From assembly GCA_024643915.1 (NCBI GenBank), contig JAHEMB010000100.1:1-8577 (forward strand): 8,577 bases of DNA. Reading direction: 5' to 3'. The position numbers and the translations under genes are program-made. This DNA comes from Rhodothermaceae bacterium. GTDB taxonomy: Bacteria; Bacteroidota; Rhodothermia; Rhodothermales; JAHEMB01. How positions within the stretch are numbered: position 1 is the first letter of the stretch; every line of letters begins with the position of its first letter. Shown one piece after another: positions 1-6,717 of this stretch. Below the pieces are notes generated by a model that searched no databases, was not told the origin of the DNA, and worked only from the letters and a program-made list of their open reading frames with translations.

Positions 1-1
1 C

Positions 2-1036
2 GACCTCGACCTTGCCCTCCTGGGAGAGGATGCCGCCGGGGAGATGCGCACCCTGCTTTACCGGAATGACAGCGGTACTCTCGTCGATGCTGACGCGGCG
101 TTGCGCCCCGTCTCATCCGGCTGGATGGCGTGGGGCGATTATGATGGGGATGGTGATCTCGATCTCGTCGTTGCCGGGGGTAACACCACGTCACTCTATC
201 GTAATGAACGCCAGGGTGGTTTCACGCGGACCGAGGTAGCCCTACCGAATCTTTCTGGAGGCGCCATCGCCTGGGGCGATTACGACGGTGACGGCGACCT
301 CGATCTAATGCTGATGGGAGATGTAAGCGGGGGGTTCCCGCCAGCCTCCACAGCGCGGATCTATCGCAACAACCTCAACCACTCCACAGCGACACCAACC
401 GCACCGACGGGCCTGACGGCCACGGTGGCGGGCGAGGTCGTCACGCTTTCCTGGCAGGCCGCCACCGACGCTCAGACGCCCCCCGCCGGTCTTACCTACA
501 ACCTCCGTGTGGGCAGCACCCCCGGCGCCGCCGACGTCCTCCCGCCGATGAGCCGGGCCGACGGCACGCGCCTCGTGCCCGCCCTCGGCAACGCCTTCCA
601 CAACACGTCCTGGGCGCTCGACCTGCCGCCGGGCACTTACTTCTGGAGCGTGCAGGCTCTCGACCCCGGCTTCCTTGCCTCCCCCTTCGCCGACGAGCAG
701 AGCTTCACCGTCAGCGGCAACAACCCGCAGCGTGTAGACACCGAGCAGCCGACGGCCCTGCGCCTGGCCTTGGCGCCGCCCTTCCCCAATCCGTTCCAGG
801 GGCAGACGGAGATCGGTTACGTGCTCGACGCGCCGGGGTGGGTGCGCCTGGCCGTCTACGACGTACTAGGACGGGCGGTGAAGGTGCTCTTCGAGGGGTA
901 TGCCGCGGCGGGTGAGCAGACCCTGTTGTGGGACGGGCACGGGGACGACGGGCGGCGGCTGGGCAGCGGGCTGTACCTTTTGCGCCTGGAGGCCGGCGGC
1001 AGGCACCTCACGCGCTCTTTGACATTGCTTCGATAA
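2..1036 (+). CDS. Secreted FG-GAP/VCBS repeat protein with T9SS sorting domain, 5' end outside window
   Basis: The reading frame is open from base 2, so the first methionine at 44 is probably internal and the start lies to the left. The visible 344 residues open with the end of one FG-GAP/VCBS blade (DLDLALLG...LLYRND). Two full WGDYDGDGDLD calcium-binding blades follow, their Trp codons at 131 and 272. Next comes an Fn3-like module (PTGL...SWQAATDAQTP...YNLRVG...YFWSVQALD, about 404-700). The C-terminal T9SS type A sorting domain runs from about 758 to 1033 (PPFPNPF, VYDVLGR, GSGLYLLRLE, terminal LLR). Known for the family: such Asp-rich repeats form integrin-like beta-propeller blades that bind Ca2+, and the sorting domain directs export across the outer membrane and is usually removed or anchored. 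Export and surface location are inferred. Ligand or enzyme activity is unknown. The next gene starts 26 bp downstream and is a paralogue, so the pair may be cotranscribed. Confidence 0.9.
   Translation, partial: DLDLALLGEDAAGEMRTLLYRNDSGTLVDADAALRPVSSGWMAWGDYDGDGDLDLVVAGGNTTSLYRNERQGGFTRTEVALPNLSGGAIAWGDYDGDGDLDLMLMGDVSGGFPPASTARIYRNNLNHSTATPTAPTGLTATVAGEVVTLSWQAATDAQTPPAGLTYNLRVGSTPGAADVLPPMSRADGTRLVPALGNAFHNTSWALDLPPGTYFWSVQALDPGFLASPFADEQSFTVSGNNPQRVDTEQPTALRLALAPPFPNPFQGQTEIGYVLDAPGWVRLAVYDVLGRAVKVLFEGYAAAGEQTLLWDGHGDDGRRLGSGLYLLRLEAGGRHLTRSLTLLR
362..1036 (+). repeat. Long direct repeat, copy 1 (3' end of upstream gene)
   Basis: Bases 362-1036 and 4105-4779 are in register at a constant offset of 3743 bp. 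They encode 224 residues each, from YRNN to the stop, and align without a gap. By hand count about 159 of 224 residues are identical. The most conserved stretch is DGTRLVPALGNAFHNT, and the sorting domain is also strongly conserved. This is the visible trace of a tandem duplication or gene conversion. Confidence 0.88.
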
Positions 1037-1062
1037 CCATTGTTTTGTGAAGCTGAAGTACG

Positions 1063-4000
1063 ATGACCACTTTTAGTGCTACAGGGTGGGATAGACGAGC
1101 CAGTGCCCGTCTCCTTTGCGGTGTGATGGGGCTGTGCCTGGTGGCGGTGGGGGGCGCGCGTGCTCAGCCTCAACCGCCCGTGGACTACGAATATATCAGC
1201 TACGGTGGCCTCCCGGGCCACGGCTACCTCGGCGATGCGGAACTGGTCGATATCAACGCCGACGGACGCATGGACGTGGTGATGACGGGCCTGGGGAGCC
1301 CGCTTTCTCCGGTGGGCGATGCCGTTACCCCCAGGACGGGCCTTTACCTCGCGGTGCAGGACCTTTCCGAGTTTGCGACCCTACCGTATAAGTTCGAGCG
1401 GCAGACGGATTTCAACGTGCCGGGCCTGCTCTACAGCACCGTCGCTCCCGTCGACTACGACAACGACGGCGACGTGGACCTCCTCTTTATGGGCGCTCAG
1501 GCGGGTTCGCTTTTGTATAGCCCCCTTACGTTGCTCTACGAGCACGATGGCGACCTCGGCTTCAGCCGCGTGAGTACCTTCCCCGGCTTGCACAACGGCT
1601 CGGCCGATTGGGGCGACTACGACAACGACGGCGACCCCGACCTGCTGCTGACCGGCGTCACCGAGGAGAACAATTTCGTCACCCTTCTCTACCGTAACGA
1701 GGGCGACGGCGATTTCGAACCGGTGGCCCTGCCGGACGAGGCGGGTGTGGGCTATGGGATGGCCCGCTGGGGCGACTACGATGGCGATAACGACCTCGAC
1801 TTCGCCGTCACCGGCGCCCATACGGACGCGCGCTTTACCTCGCGCATTTACCGCAACGATGCGGGGGTGTTCACCCCGCTCGATGCCGGCCTGCCGGGCC
1901 TGAGCCACAGCCGCCTTGCCTGGTTCGACGCCGACGGCGATGGGCGCCTCGACTTGCTGCTCACGGGCGGCTTTCTCAACCCGTTTATCCTCCAGGGCAA
2001 AACGGCCCTCTTCCGCAACCTCGGCGACGACCGCTTCGAGGAAGTACCTGCTGCCTTCGAAAATGCTGACCTTTTCGGGGGAGAGCTGGCTACGCTCGAT
2101 CTCAACAACGACGGCGTCTTGGAAGTCGTCCTCAGTGGCCGTTCGACTGCTACAGAGCCGCAGCGTGCGCGTGTCTACGAAAACACCGGGGGGGTATTCC
2201 GGTCGTCGTACAGCTTCTCTGGAATGCAGAGCCTTATCCTGGCCTCAGCCGACCACGACAGCGACGGGGATCTCGACGTGCTTTTCTCCGGGATTCGCAC
2301 GACCGGCGGGAGCCTTGCAGGTCGAACTTTTCTCCTCGACAACCTCGAGGACAACACGCTCCCCTCGGCGCCCTTCGGCTTGCGTACCGAGGTGGATGCG
2401 ACCACCGGCGAGATCGTCTTTTCTTGGAACCCCGGTTCGGACGAGGAGACGCCTGCGCAGCGCTTGAGCTACAACCTGCGTGTGGGCACCCTCCCCGGCA
2501 GGTCTGACATCCTCGCGCCCCTGGCCGACCTGGCCACGGGCAGGCGGTGGGTCGGGAGCCCAGGCAACGTAGGGACGAACACATCATGGCGCTTGCAGGT
2601 ACCGATAGGCGCCTATTACTGGAGTGTGCAGGCCATCGACGGGAGCTATGCCGGGTCTGCGTTTGCCTCCGAGCAGCCCATCTTTTTCGGCGACCCCAAC
2701 GATAAGACGCCGCCCGCCCCGCCCGAGAATCTTCAGGTGGTGAGCGACGTGCGGCAGGTACACCTCACCTGGCAGCTCAGCCCCGACGCCGACGTGGCGC
2801 GCCAGTACATCTACCGCGACACGCAGCCCGCGCCCACCACGCTCCTGACAAATGTGCTGCCGGACGCGCAGACGTACACGGACAGTGCTGTAGAGGATGG
2901 CGTCACCTACTATTACCGGATCAGCGCCGAGGACGCCTCGGGCAACGAGAGTGCCTTCACCGATACGCAGACCGCCACGCCGATGCCCCCGTTCGAGCAG
3001 GTGGACGGGACCGGGCTGGACGACGTGGCTGAGGGCACCGGCGTATGGGGCGACTACGACGGCGATGGCGACCTCGACCTCCTTCTGACGGGCAGCGGGC
3101 GGACAGTGCTCTATCGCAACGCCCCCGGCCCCAACGGCGCCCCGCTTTTTGTCCAGCAGCAGACCTTCGACCGCCTGAGCGTCAGCGCCGTCGCCTGGGG
3201 CGACTACGACGGCGACGGCGATCTCGATTTCGCCATCGCCGGGTTCAACACGCGCCGCGAGACACTCACCAAGCTCTACCGCAACGACGCGGGCACTTTT
3301 TTCGACACGGTTGCCGGCCTGCCGGGCTTCCTCCAGGCCGACCTCGCCTGGGGCGATTACGACAACGACGGTGACCTCGACCTGCTGATCACCGGCAGCG
3401 AGAACATAGACGTCAATACGTGGACGAGCAGCACCCTCCTTTTTCGGAACGACCTCGCCTCATTGGGGCAGGCACGCACCTTCACCGAAGTTGAGCAGGC
3501 AGGCCTGCATGCTACGGCAGATGGCGCGGCAGCCTGGGGCGACTACGACGGCGACCAGGACCTCGACCTCTTCCTTGCCGGGAGCGGGATCACCAACCTT
3601 TACCGCAACGACTGGCGCCTCGGCGGGGGTTTTGCCTCCGCGAATGAATCGTTCGCACAACTGGCCAATGCCTCAGCCGAATGGGGGGACTACGACGCCG
3701 ACGGCGACCTCGACTTCCTCGCGACTGGTACCTCCTTCCCTCCCCTGAGTGTCCCGATGGTGGTTACGCGCATCTACCGCCGCGATGGCGGGCAGTTCAC
3801 CGACCTGCAACTGGATCTCGACCTGCGTTCAGACCTCGTCGGGATCTCGGAGGGGGAGGCCGCCTGGGGCGATTACGACAACGACGGCGACTTCGATTTC
3901 ATCGTGGCCGGCACGGCGCAGGGCCGCCCTACCACCCGGGTTTATCACAATGCAGCGGGGCGGTTCGATGATCTCGACGCCGGTCTCCAGGATCTGTTTG

Positions 4001-4779
4001 CCGGCACGGTCGCCTGGGGCGATTACGATGGCGACGGGGATCTCGACGTCCTGCTTACCGGGCTAGTGCCTGGCGACAGAACCAACGAACCGGCGACCCT
4101 GCTCTACCGCAACAACGTGATCACGCCCAACACGCCCCCGACGACGCCCACCGGCCTGGCCCAGCAGATCGAGGGCACGGAGGTCACCTTCTCCTGGCAG
4201 GCCGCCACCGACGCCGAGACACCCGCCCCCGGCCTCACCTACAACCTCCGCGTGGGAACCACCGCCGGCGCCTCCGACGTCGTGGCGCCGATGAGCCTGC
4301 CCGACGGCACGCGGTTGGTGCCCGCCCTCGGCAATGCCTTCCACAACACCGCCTGGACGCTTGACCTGCCGCCCGGCACCTACTACTGGAGCGTGCAGGC
4401 GGTGGACCATGCCTTCGCCGGCTCGCCCTTCGCCCGGGAGCAGTCGCTGAAGGTGACGACCAACAATGCGCAGAGCGTAGACACCGAGCAGCCGTCGGCC
4501 CTGCGTCTGGCCCTGGCGCCGCCCTTCCCCAACCCGTTCGGCGCGCAGACAGAGATCGGCTACGTGATCGAAGCGCCGGGGCCGGTGCGCCTGGCCATCT
4601 ACGACGTGCTGGGCCGAATGGTGAAAGTGCTGGCCGAGGGCTACACACAAGCGGGCGTACAGGTCGTAACGTGGGACGGACGGAGCGGCGACGGCGCACG
4701 CCTGGGCAGCGGGCTCTACATGCTCCGTCTGGAAGCCGGTGGGAAACACCTTGTCCGCACGATGACGCTGTTGCGCTGA
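1063..4779 (+). CDS. Giant secreted protein with two seven-repeat FG-GAP/VCBS blocks, Fn3 modules and T9SS sorting domain
   Basis: This 1238-residue protein starts with a Sec signal peptide: Arg at 11, 12 and 16, a hydrophobic stretch about 17-31, and likely cleavage after A32-R33-A34. Block A (about 55-425) has seven Asp-rich loops starting at D63, D131, D185, D238, D289, D346 and D397. An Fn3-like module follows (about 433-543), then an orthodox Fn3 domain (about 549-640, ending TYYYRISAEDASGNES). Block B (about 645-1015) has seven loops at D664, D714, D765, D827, D876, D937 and D987, mostly WGDYDxDGDLD. A second Fn3-like module (about 1026-1132) and a T9SS type A sorting domain (about 1145-1238; PPFPNPF, IYDVLGR, GSGLYMLRLE) close the protein. 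Known: seven FG-GAP repeats normally make one propeller, with Ca2+ held by the loop Asps. Inferred: a secreted, surface-bound binding or adhesion protein. No catalytic domain is visible. ATG at 1063 was preferred because it supplies the charged n-region; ATG at 1126 (M22) is a weaker alternative. No clear Shine-Dalgarno is seen. Confidence 0.93.
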   Translation: MTTFSATGWDRRASARLLCGVMGLCLVAVGGARAQPQPPVDYEYISYGGLPGHGYLGDAELVDINADGRMDVVMTGLGSPLSPVGDAVTPRTGLYLAVQDLSEFATLPYKFERQTDFNVPGLLYSTVAPVDYDNDGDVDLLFMGAQAGSLLYSPLTLLYEHDGDLGFSRVSTFPGLHNGSADWGDYDNDGDPDLLLTGVTEENNFVTLLYRNEGDGDFEPVALPDEAGVGYGMARWGDYDGDNDLDFAVTGAHTDARFTSRIYRNDAGVFTPLDAGLPGLSHSRLAWFDADGDGRLDLLLTGGFLNPFILQGKTALFRNLGDDRFEEVPAAFENADLFGGELATLDLNNDGVLEVVLSGRSTATEPQRARVYENTGGVFRSSYSFSGMQSLILASADHDSDGDLDVLFSGIRTTGGSLAGRTFLLDNLEDNTLPSAPFGLRTEVDATTGEIVFSWNPGSDEETPAQRLSYNLRVGTLPGRSDILAPLADLATGRRWVGSPGNVGTNTSWRLQVPIGAYYWSVQAIDGSYAGSAFASEQPIFFGDPNDKTPPAPPENLQVVSDVRQVHLTWQLSPDADVARQYIYRDTQPAPTTLLTNVLPDAQTYTDSAVEDGVTYYYRISAEDASGNESAFTDTQTATPMPPFEQVDGTGLDDVAEGTGVWGDYDGDGDLDLLLTGSGRTVLYRNAPGPNGAPLFVQQQTFDRLSVSAVAWGDYDGDGDLDFAIAGFNTRRETLTKLYRNDAGTFFDTVAGLPGFLQADLAWGDYDNDGDLDLLITGSENIDVNTWTSSTLLFRNDLASLGQARTFTEVEQAGLHATADGAAAWGDYDGDQDLDLFLAGSGITNLYRNDWRLGGGFASANESFAQLANASAEWGDYDADGDLDFLATGTSFPPLSVPMVVTRIYRRDGGQFTDLQLDLDLRSDLVGISEGEAAWGDYDNDGDFDFIVAGTAQGRPTTRVYHNAAGRFDDLDAGLQDLFAGTVAWGDYDGDGDLDVLLTGLVPGDRTNEPATLLYRNNVITPNTPPTTPTGLAQQIEGTEVTFSWQAATDAETPAPGLTYNLRVGTTAGASDVVAPMSLPDGTRLVPALGNAFHNTAWTLDLPPGTYYWSVQAVDHAFAGSPFAREQSLKVTTNNAQSVDTEQPSALRLALAPPFPNPFGAQTEIGYVIEAPGPVRLAIYDVLGRMVKVLAEGYTQAGVQVVTWDGRSGDGARLGSGLYMLRLEAGGKHLVRTMTLLR
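1249..2277 (+). repeat. FG-GAP/VCBS repeat block A (seven loops)
   Basis: Seven in-frame copies of a DxDxDGDxD calcium loop lie about 51-68 codons apart in the first half of the large gene. Copies 1, 5 and 6 are degenerate: DINADGRMD, DADGDGRLD and DLNNDGVLE, the last with Glu replacing the final Asp. Only copies 3 and 4 keep the preceding Trp-Gly (Trp codons at 1609 and 1768). The block is less uniform than block B, which suggests it is older or less homogenised (inference). Confidence 0.85.
3046..4047 (+). repeat. FG-GAP/VCBS repeat block B (seven near-uniform loops)
   Basis: Seven copies of a roughly 33-bp unit encoding WGDYDxDxDxD have Trp codons at 3046, 3196, 3349, 3535, 3682, 3865 and 4015, giving a spacing of 49-62 codons. 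The DNA itself is strongly conserved (tggggcgaytacgac core), so this is a nucleotide repeat as well as a protein repeat. The two visible full copies in the upstream gene (131 and 272) have the same form. After most loops the blade continues as 'hydrophobic x4 - TG/AG ... LYRN', the FG-GAP/VCBS blade pattern. Confidence 0.88.
4105..4779 (+). repeat. Long direct repeat, copy 2 (3' end of 1238-aa gene)
   Basis: This is the second copy of the repeat at 362-1036, covering the last blade tail, the Fn3-like module and the T9SS sorting domain. Divergence is greatest in the linker just after YRNN and in a short patch of the sorting domain (EGYTQAGVQVVTW against EGYAAAGEQTLLW). Both copies end with LLR and a stop codon. 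Confidence 0.88.
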
Positions 4780-4834
4780 ACCCAGCCTACAGTGCCGCCG
4801 ACCTGTGCGCCTTCGAGGGAGGATGGAGGGCGAT

Positions 4835-5401
4835 CTATACCCCCCGGAGGGCCGCCTCGGCTACCTGGCGCTGACGGTCCTTGTCGCTTGGCATCAGCAC
4901 GTCGATCCAGACGGCGCCCTTGCGTGCCAGCGTCCGTTCGAGCATCTTCCCGGGAAACCAGTAGGCTTCGTCCCCCACGCCCGGCAGCGACTCTACCTCC
5001 GAGACGGCACCCATGCTCTGGCGGCCTTCCTCGATCTGCGCAGCGGCCGCCTTCGCCGACGGCTCGACGTAGAGTGCGAAGGCCAGGCTGACGGTCCAGT
5101 CGGTGCGGGCCGTGTAGCTGCAGGTGTAGGCGTTGGACGGGGCGCCCTCCATCGTCATGCGGCCTGCCTCCTGCTCCAGTTCGGCGGCGGACAGGCTCAG
5201 GATGGCCGTGGCGTCGGCGGCGGTGAGGCCGCCGCATGGGTTGACGTCGGCAAGCTGCACCGCTGCCTCGTTCTCAGGAGCCACGTTGGCGGTCTCGGTG
5301 ACGTCCTCCGTGTTGGCGGTGTCGCTTCCGCAGGCGCCCAGGAGCACCAGGGAGGCTGCGGCCCATAGCGAAGTCCGAGGGAGACTCGATGGTATTCGCA
5401 T
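4835..5401 (-). CDS. Putative lipoprotein, DUF3558-like
   Basis: This 188-residue protein has a lipoprotein signal peptide with lipobox L21-G22-A23-C24, so it should be lipidated at C24. Gly at +2 does not suggest inner-membrane retention by the E. coli rule. A low-complexity acidic linker (about 25-50) precedes a small globular domain with N-P-C56-G-G-L-T, C94-S-Y, a V-x-x-L-P-G-V-G-D-E-A-Y-W motif (about 136-148) and a final VWIDVLMP strand. The 'PC..L', 'C.Y' and 'GxGDEAY' pattern recalls DUF3558-type lipoproteins known mainly from actinobacteria; this is recognition by eye and not certain. C56 and C94 could form a disulfide. The start is fixed by an excellent ribosome binding site. It lies 83 bp downstream of the small T9SS cargo gene on the same strand, with no terminator visible between them, so cotranscription is possible. 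It converges on the large repeat gene, leaving 55 bp with no clear terminator hairpin. Function unknown. Confidence 0.85.
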   Translation of the reverse strand: MRIPSSLPRTSLWAAASLVLLGACGSDTANTEDVTETANVAPENEAAVQLADVNPCGGLTAADATAILSLSAAELEQEAGRMTMEGAPSNAYTCSYTARTDWTVSLAFALYVEPSAKAAAAQIEEGRQSMGAVSEVESLPGVGDEAYWFPGKMLERTLARKGAVWIDVLMPSDKDRQRQVAEAALRGV

Positions 5402-5406
5402 GCTCT

Positions 5407-5413
5407 ACCTCCT
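5407..5413 (-). promoter_or_regulatory. Strong Shine-Dalgarno of the 188-aa lipoprotein
   Basis: The minus strand reads AGGAGGT followed by five bases and the ATG at 5401, a full match to the anti-SD core. It settles the start codon. Confidence 0.85.
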
Positions 5414-5484
5414 GTAGTGAATGATCTGATCCACGCAGATAGTTGTGCCGCGAGGATTGAGAGGGCGGTGTCGGGTAGTCAGGG

Positions 5485-6309
5485 TCACCGGATCTGGATT
5501 ACGTTCTTGGCGCTGACGGCGTCGCCCGCCTGGAGCTGGTAGAAGTAGACGCCGGAGGGCAGGGGAGACCCGCTGTCGTCGTACCCGTCCCATTCGACCT
5601 GGTGGGTGCCACTCGTCTGATAGGCATCGGTGAGGTTGCGGACCAGCCGCCCCTGCACATCGTAGATACGAACCTGCACCTGCGTTGGCTGGTCCACCCG
5701 GTATTCGATAGTGGTGCGTTCGCTGAAGGGGTTCGGGTAGCTCATGCCTGCATCGAGGCCGGGTCGTGGCATAACCTCCGGCCGCTCGCTGGCTGTGCCC
5801 GTCGATGACGGCGTCACCGTAACGCCGATGGCGCCAATCCGAATCGTGTGGGAGGCATTGGCGTAAACGAGGCGCAGCGAGAGCGTCGTCGCTTGCCCGA
5901 CGGTTCTTGAGGGGACAACGCTGGTGTAGCACGTCGGGCCGAGGTCGGTCAGGTCGGTGGGGTCGTCGTGGATGACGGAGGCACTTTCCGGGCTGGACAT
6001 CTGCGTCAGGCGCGTCTGGGAAATGAAGGTGCCAGCATTGCTCGATTCATAGCAGACGGTCACCTCGTCGATGATCACATTGGAGGGTAGGGTCAGGCCA
6101 AGGTTGACGCTGAAGAAATCGCCGCTCTGCGAAGCGCGGACGCGCGGGGCGGTGTTGAGGGCGGTGAAGTCCACGTCTATGGTCAGGTCAGGATTACCGG
6201 AGACAAACCCGAGCGGGCTGTGCCAGATGGTGTACTGTTGCGCGGTCGCGTGCTGCACAGACAGGTTCATGAGCAGAACGAGCACCGGTAGAAACAGGAA
6301 GCGCTTCAT
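5485..6309 (-). CDS. Small secreted protein with T9SS type A sorting domain
   Basis: This protein has 274 residues when started at 6309. The frame stays open to an ATG at 6399, but the start at 6309 gives a classical signal peptide (MKRFLFLPVLVLLMNL..., cleavage after A21-T22-A23) and has a Shine-Dalgarno just upstream. Residues about 25-170 form a domain I do not recognise, probably beta-rich. It contains 'NVIIDEVTVCYESS' and 'GPTCYTSVVP', whose C86 and C127 could pair. A short linker leads to a sorting domain at about 187-274 (YPNPFSERTTIEY, IYDVQGRLVRNL, WDGYDDSG, SGVYFYQL, ending IQIR). That domain is clearly divergent from those of the two repeat proteins, so it is not part of their recent duplication. 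Inferred: exported to the surface or medium by T9SS. Role unknown. A 408-bp leader region lies upstream, and the 188-aa lipoprotein gene lies 83 bp downstream. Confidence 0.88.
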   Translation of the reverse strand: MKRFLFLPVLVLLMNLSVQHATAQQYTIWHSPLGFVSGNPDLTIDVDFTALNTAPRVRASQSGDFFSVNLGLTLPSNVIIDEVTVCYESSNAGTFISQTRLTQMSSPESASVIHDDPTDLTDLGPTCYTSVVPSRTVGQATTLSLRLVYANASHTIRIGAIGVTVTPSSTGTASERPEVMPRPGLDAGMSYPNPFSERTTIEYRVDQPTQVQVRIYDVQGRLVRNLTDAYQTSGTHQVEWDGYDDSGSPLPSGVYFYQLQAGDAVSAKNVIQIR

Positions 6310-6717
6310 AACTGACCTCTCCTGGTTGAAGGTGGTGTCCGAGGGCCACCGCGGACGAGGATCGAAGGGAAGGGCCCTAATCCCCCGACTGCGGCGCATG
6401 GAAGAGGCTCACGCTTCTGAGGAGGATTATCCAACGTGAGTCTGGGCAACGCACGCGGGTCAATAGCCTACAAGTATGCGATGTTGCGACGCCGTTTGCG
6501 GTTGCTGATCTGTCAGAGCAGAAGTAAACTTGCTTTTTCCAAGAGGCTTCGTCTGTAAGGGTTTGTCGCCTCTTCACGTAGGGAAGCCCCTGTATCTGTA
6601 AGGTGCGCTCGGCGACGGCGCAGCCCTTGTGTATCCTGCCTATTCCTTACGTCGTCAGGGGCTGTCGCTGGTCAGGGTCAGTAGAGGGGCGCCCGTACCG
6701 TTCTGTTACTCCGGATC
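6310..6717. other. 408-bp intergenic stretch without a convincing gene
   Basis: Only short frames of 66-67 codons cross this stretch, and none has a ribosome binding site or recognisable protein. It looks less GC-rich around 6440-6600 than its surroundings. It carries a 9-bp direct repeat tctgtaagg at 6552-6560 and 6595-6603. The promoter of the small T9SS cargo gene should lie here, but I found no good match to the Bacteroidota -7 element TAnnTTTG with a -33 TTG. No convincing terminator is seen after the lipoprotein gene that ends at 6718. Confidence 0.5.
6315..6323 (-). promoter_or_regulatory. Shine-Dalgarno of the small T9SS cargo gene
   Basis: The minus strand reads AGGAGAGGT, then five bases, then ATG at 6309. 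This supports 6309 over the upstream in-frame ATG at 6399, which would put a charged, Pro/Arg-rich 30-residue tail in front of the signal peptide. Confidence 0.8.

Noticed and set aside
1381..1908. 175-codon minus-strand frame rich in Val and Ala
   Set aside because: It is the reverse complement of the Asp-rich repeat codons (gtc/gtt from gac/aac). Its low-complexity composition has no independent support.
4063..4749. 228-codon open frame on the minus strand opposite the large repeat gene
   Set aside because: It is the mirror of the Fn3-like module and sorting domain. A similar shadow appears opposite the paralogous region at 305-601, which shows it arises from the sense sequence.
4805..5368. 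187-codon plus-strand frame opposite the 188-aa lipoprotein
   Set aside because: The minus-strand gene has a lipobox and a perfect Shine-Dalgarno. The plus-strand frame has neither a family match nor a plausible start.
5405..5932. 175-codon minus-strand frame overlapping the small T9SS cargo
   Set aside because: It overlaps a gene with signal peptide and sorting domain in another frame, and its Arg/Pro/His-rich translation is typical of a shifted frame.
6310..6399. Upstream in-frame start (ATG at 6399) for the T9SS cargo
   Set aside because: It would add 30 charged residues before a textbook signal peptide. The Shine-Dalgarno at 6315-6323 supports the start at 6309.
6517..6537. Possible small hairpin followed by a T run on the plus strand
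   Set aside because: The stem is only a few A/T-rich pairs with a bulge, and there is no plus-strand gene upstream to terminate.
6377..6577. 66-codon minus-strand frame in the intergenic stretch
   Set aside because: No ribosome binding site, no hydrophobic or domain pattern, and it overlaps the leader of the T9SS cargo gene. It is not distinguishable from chance.
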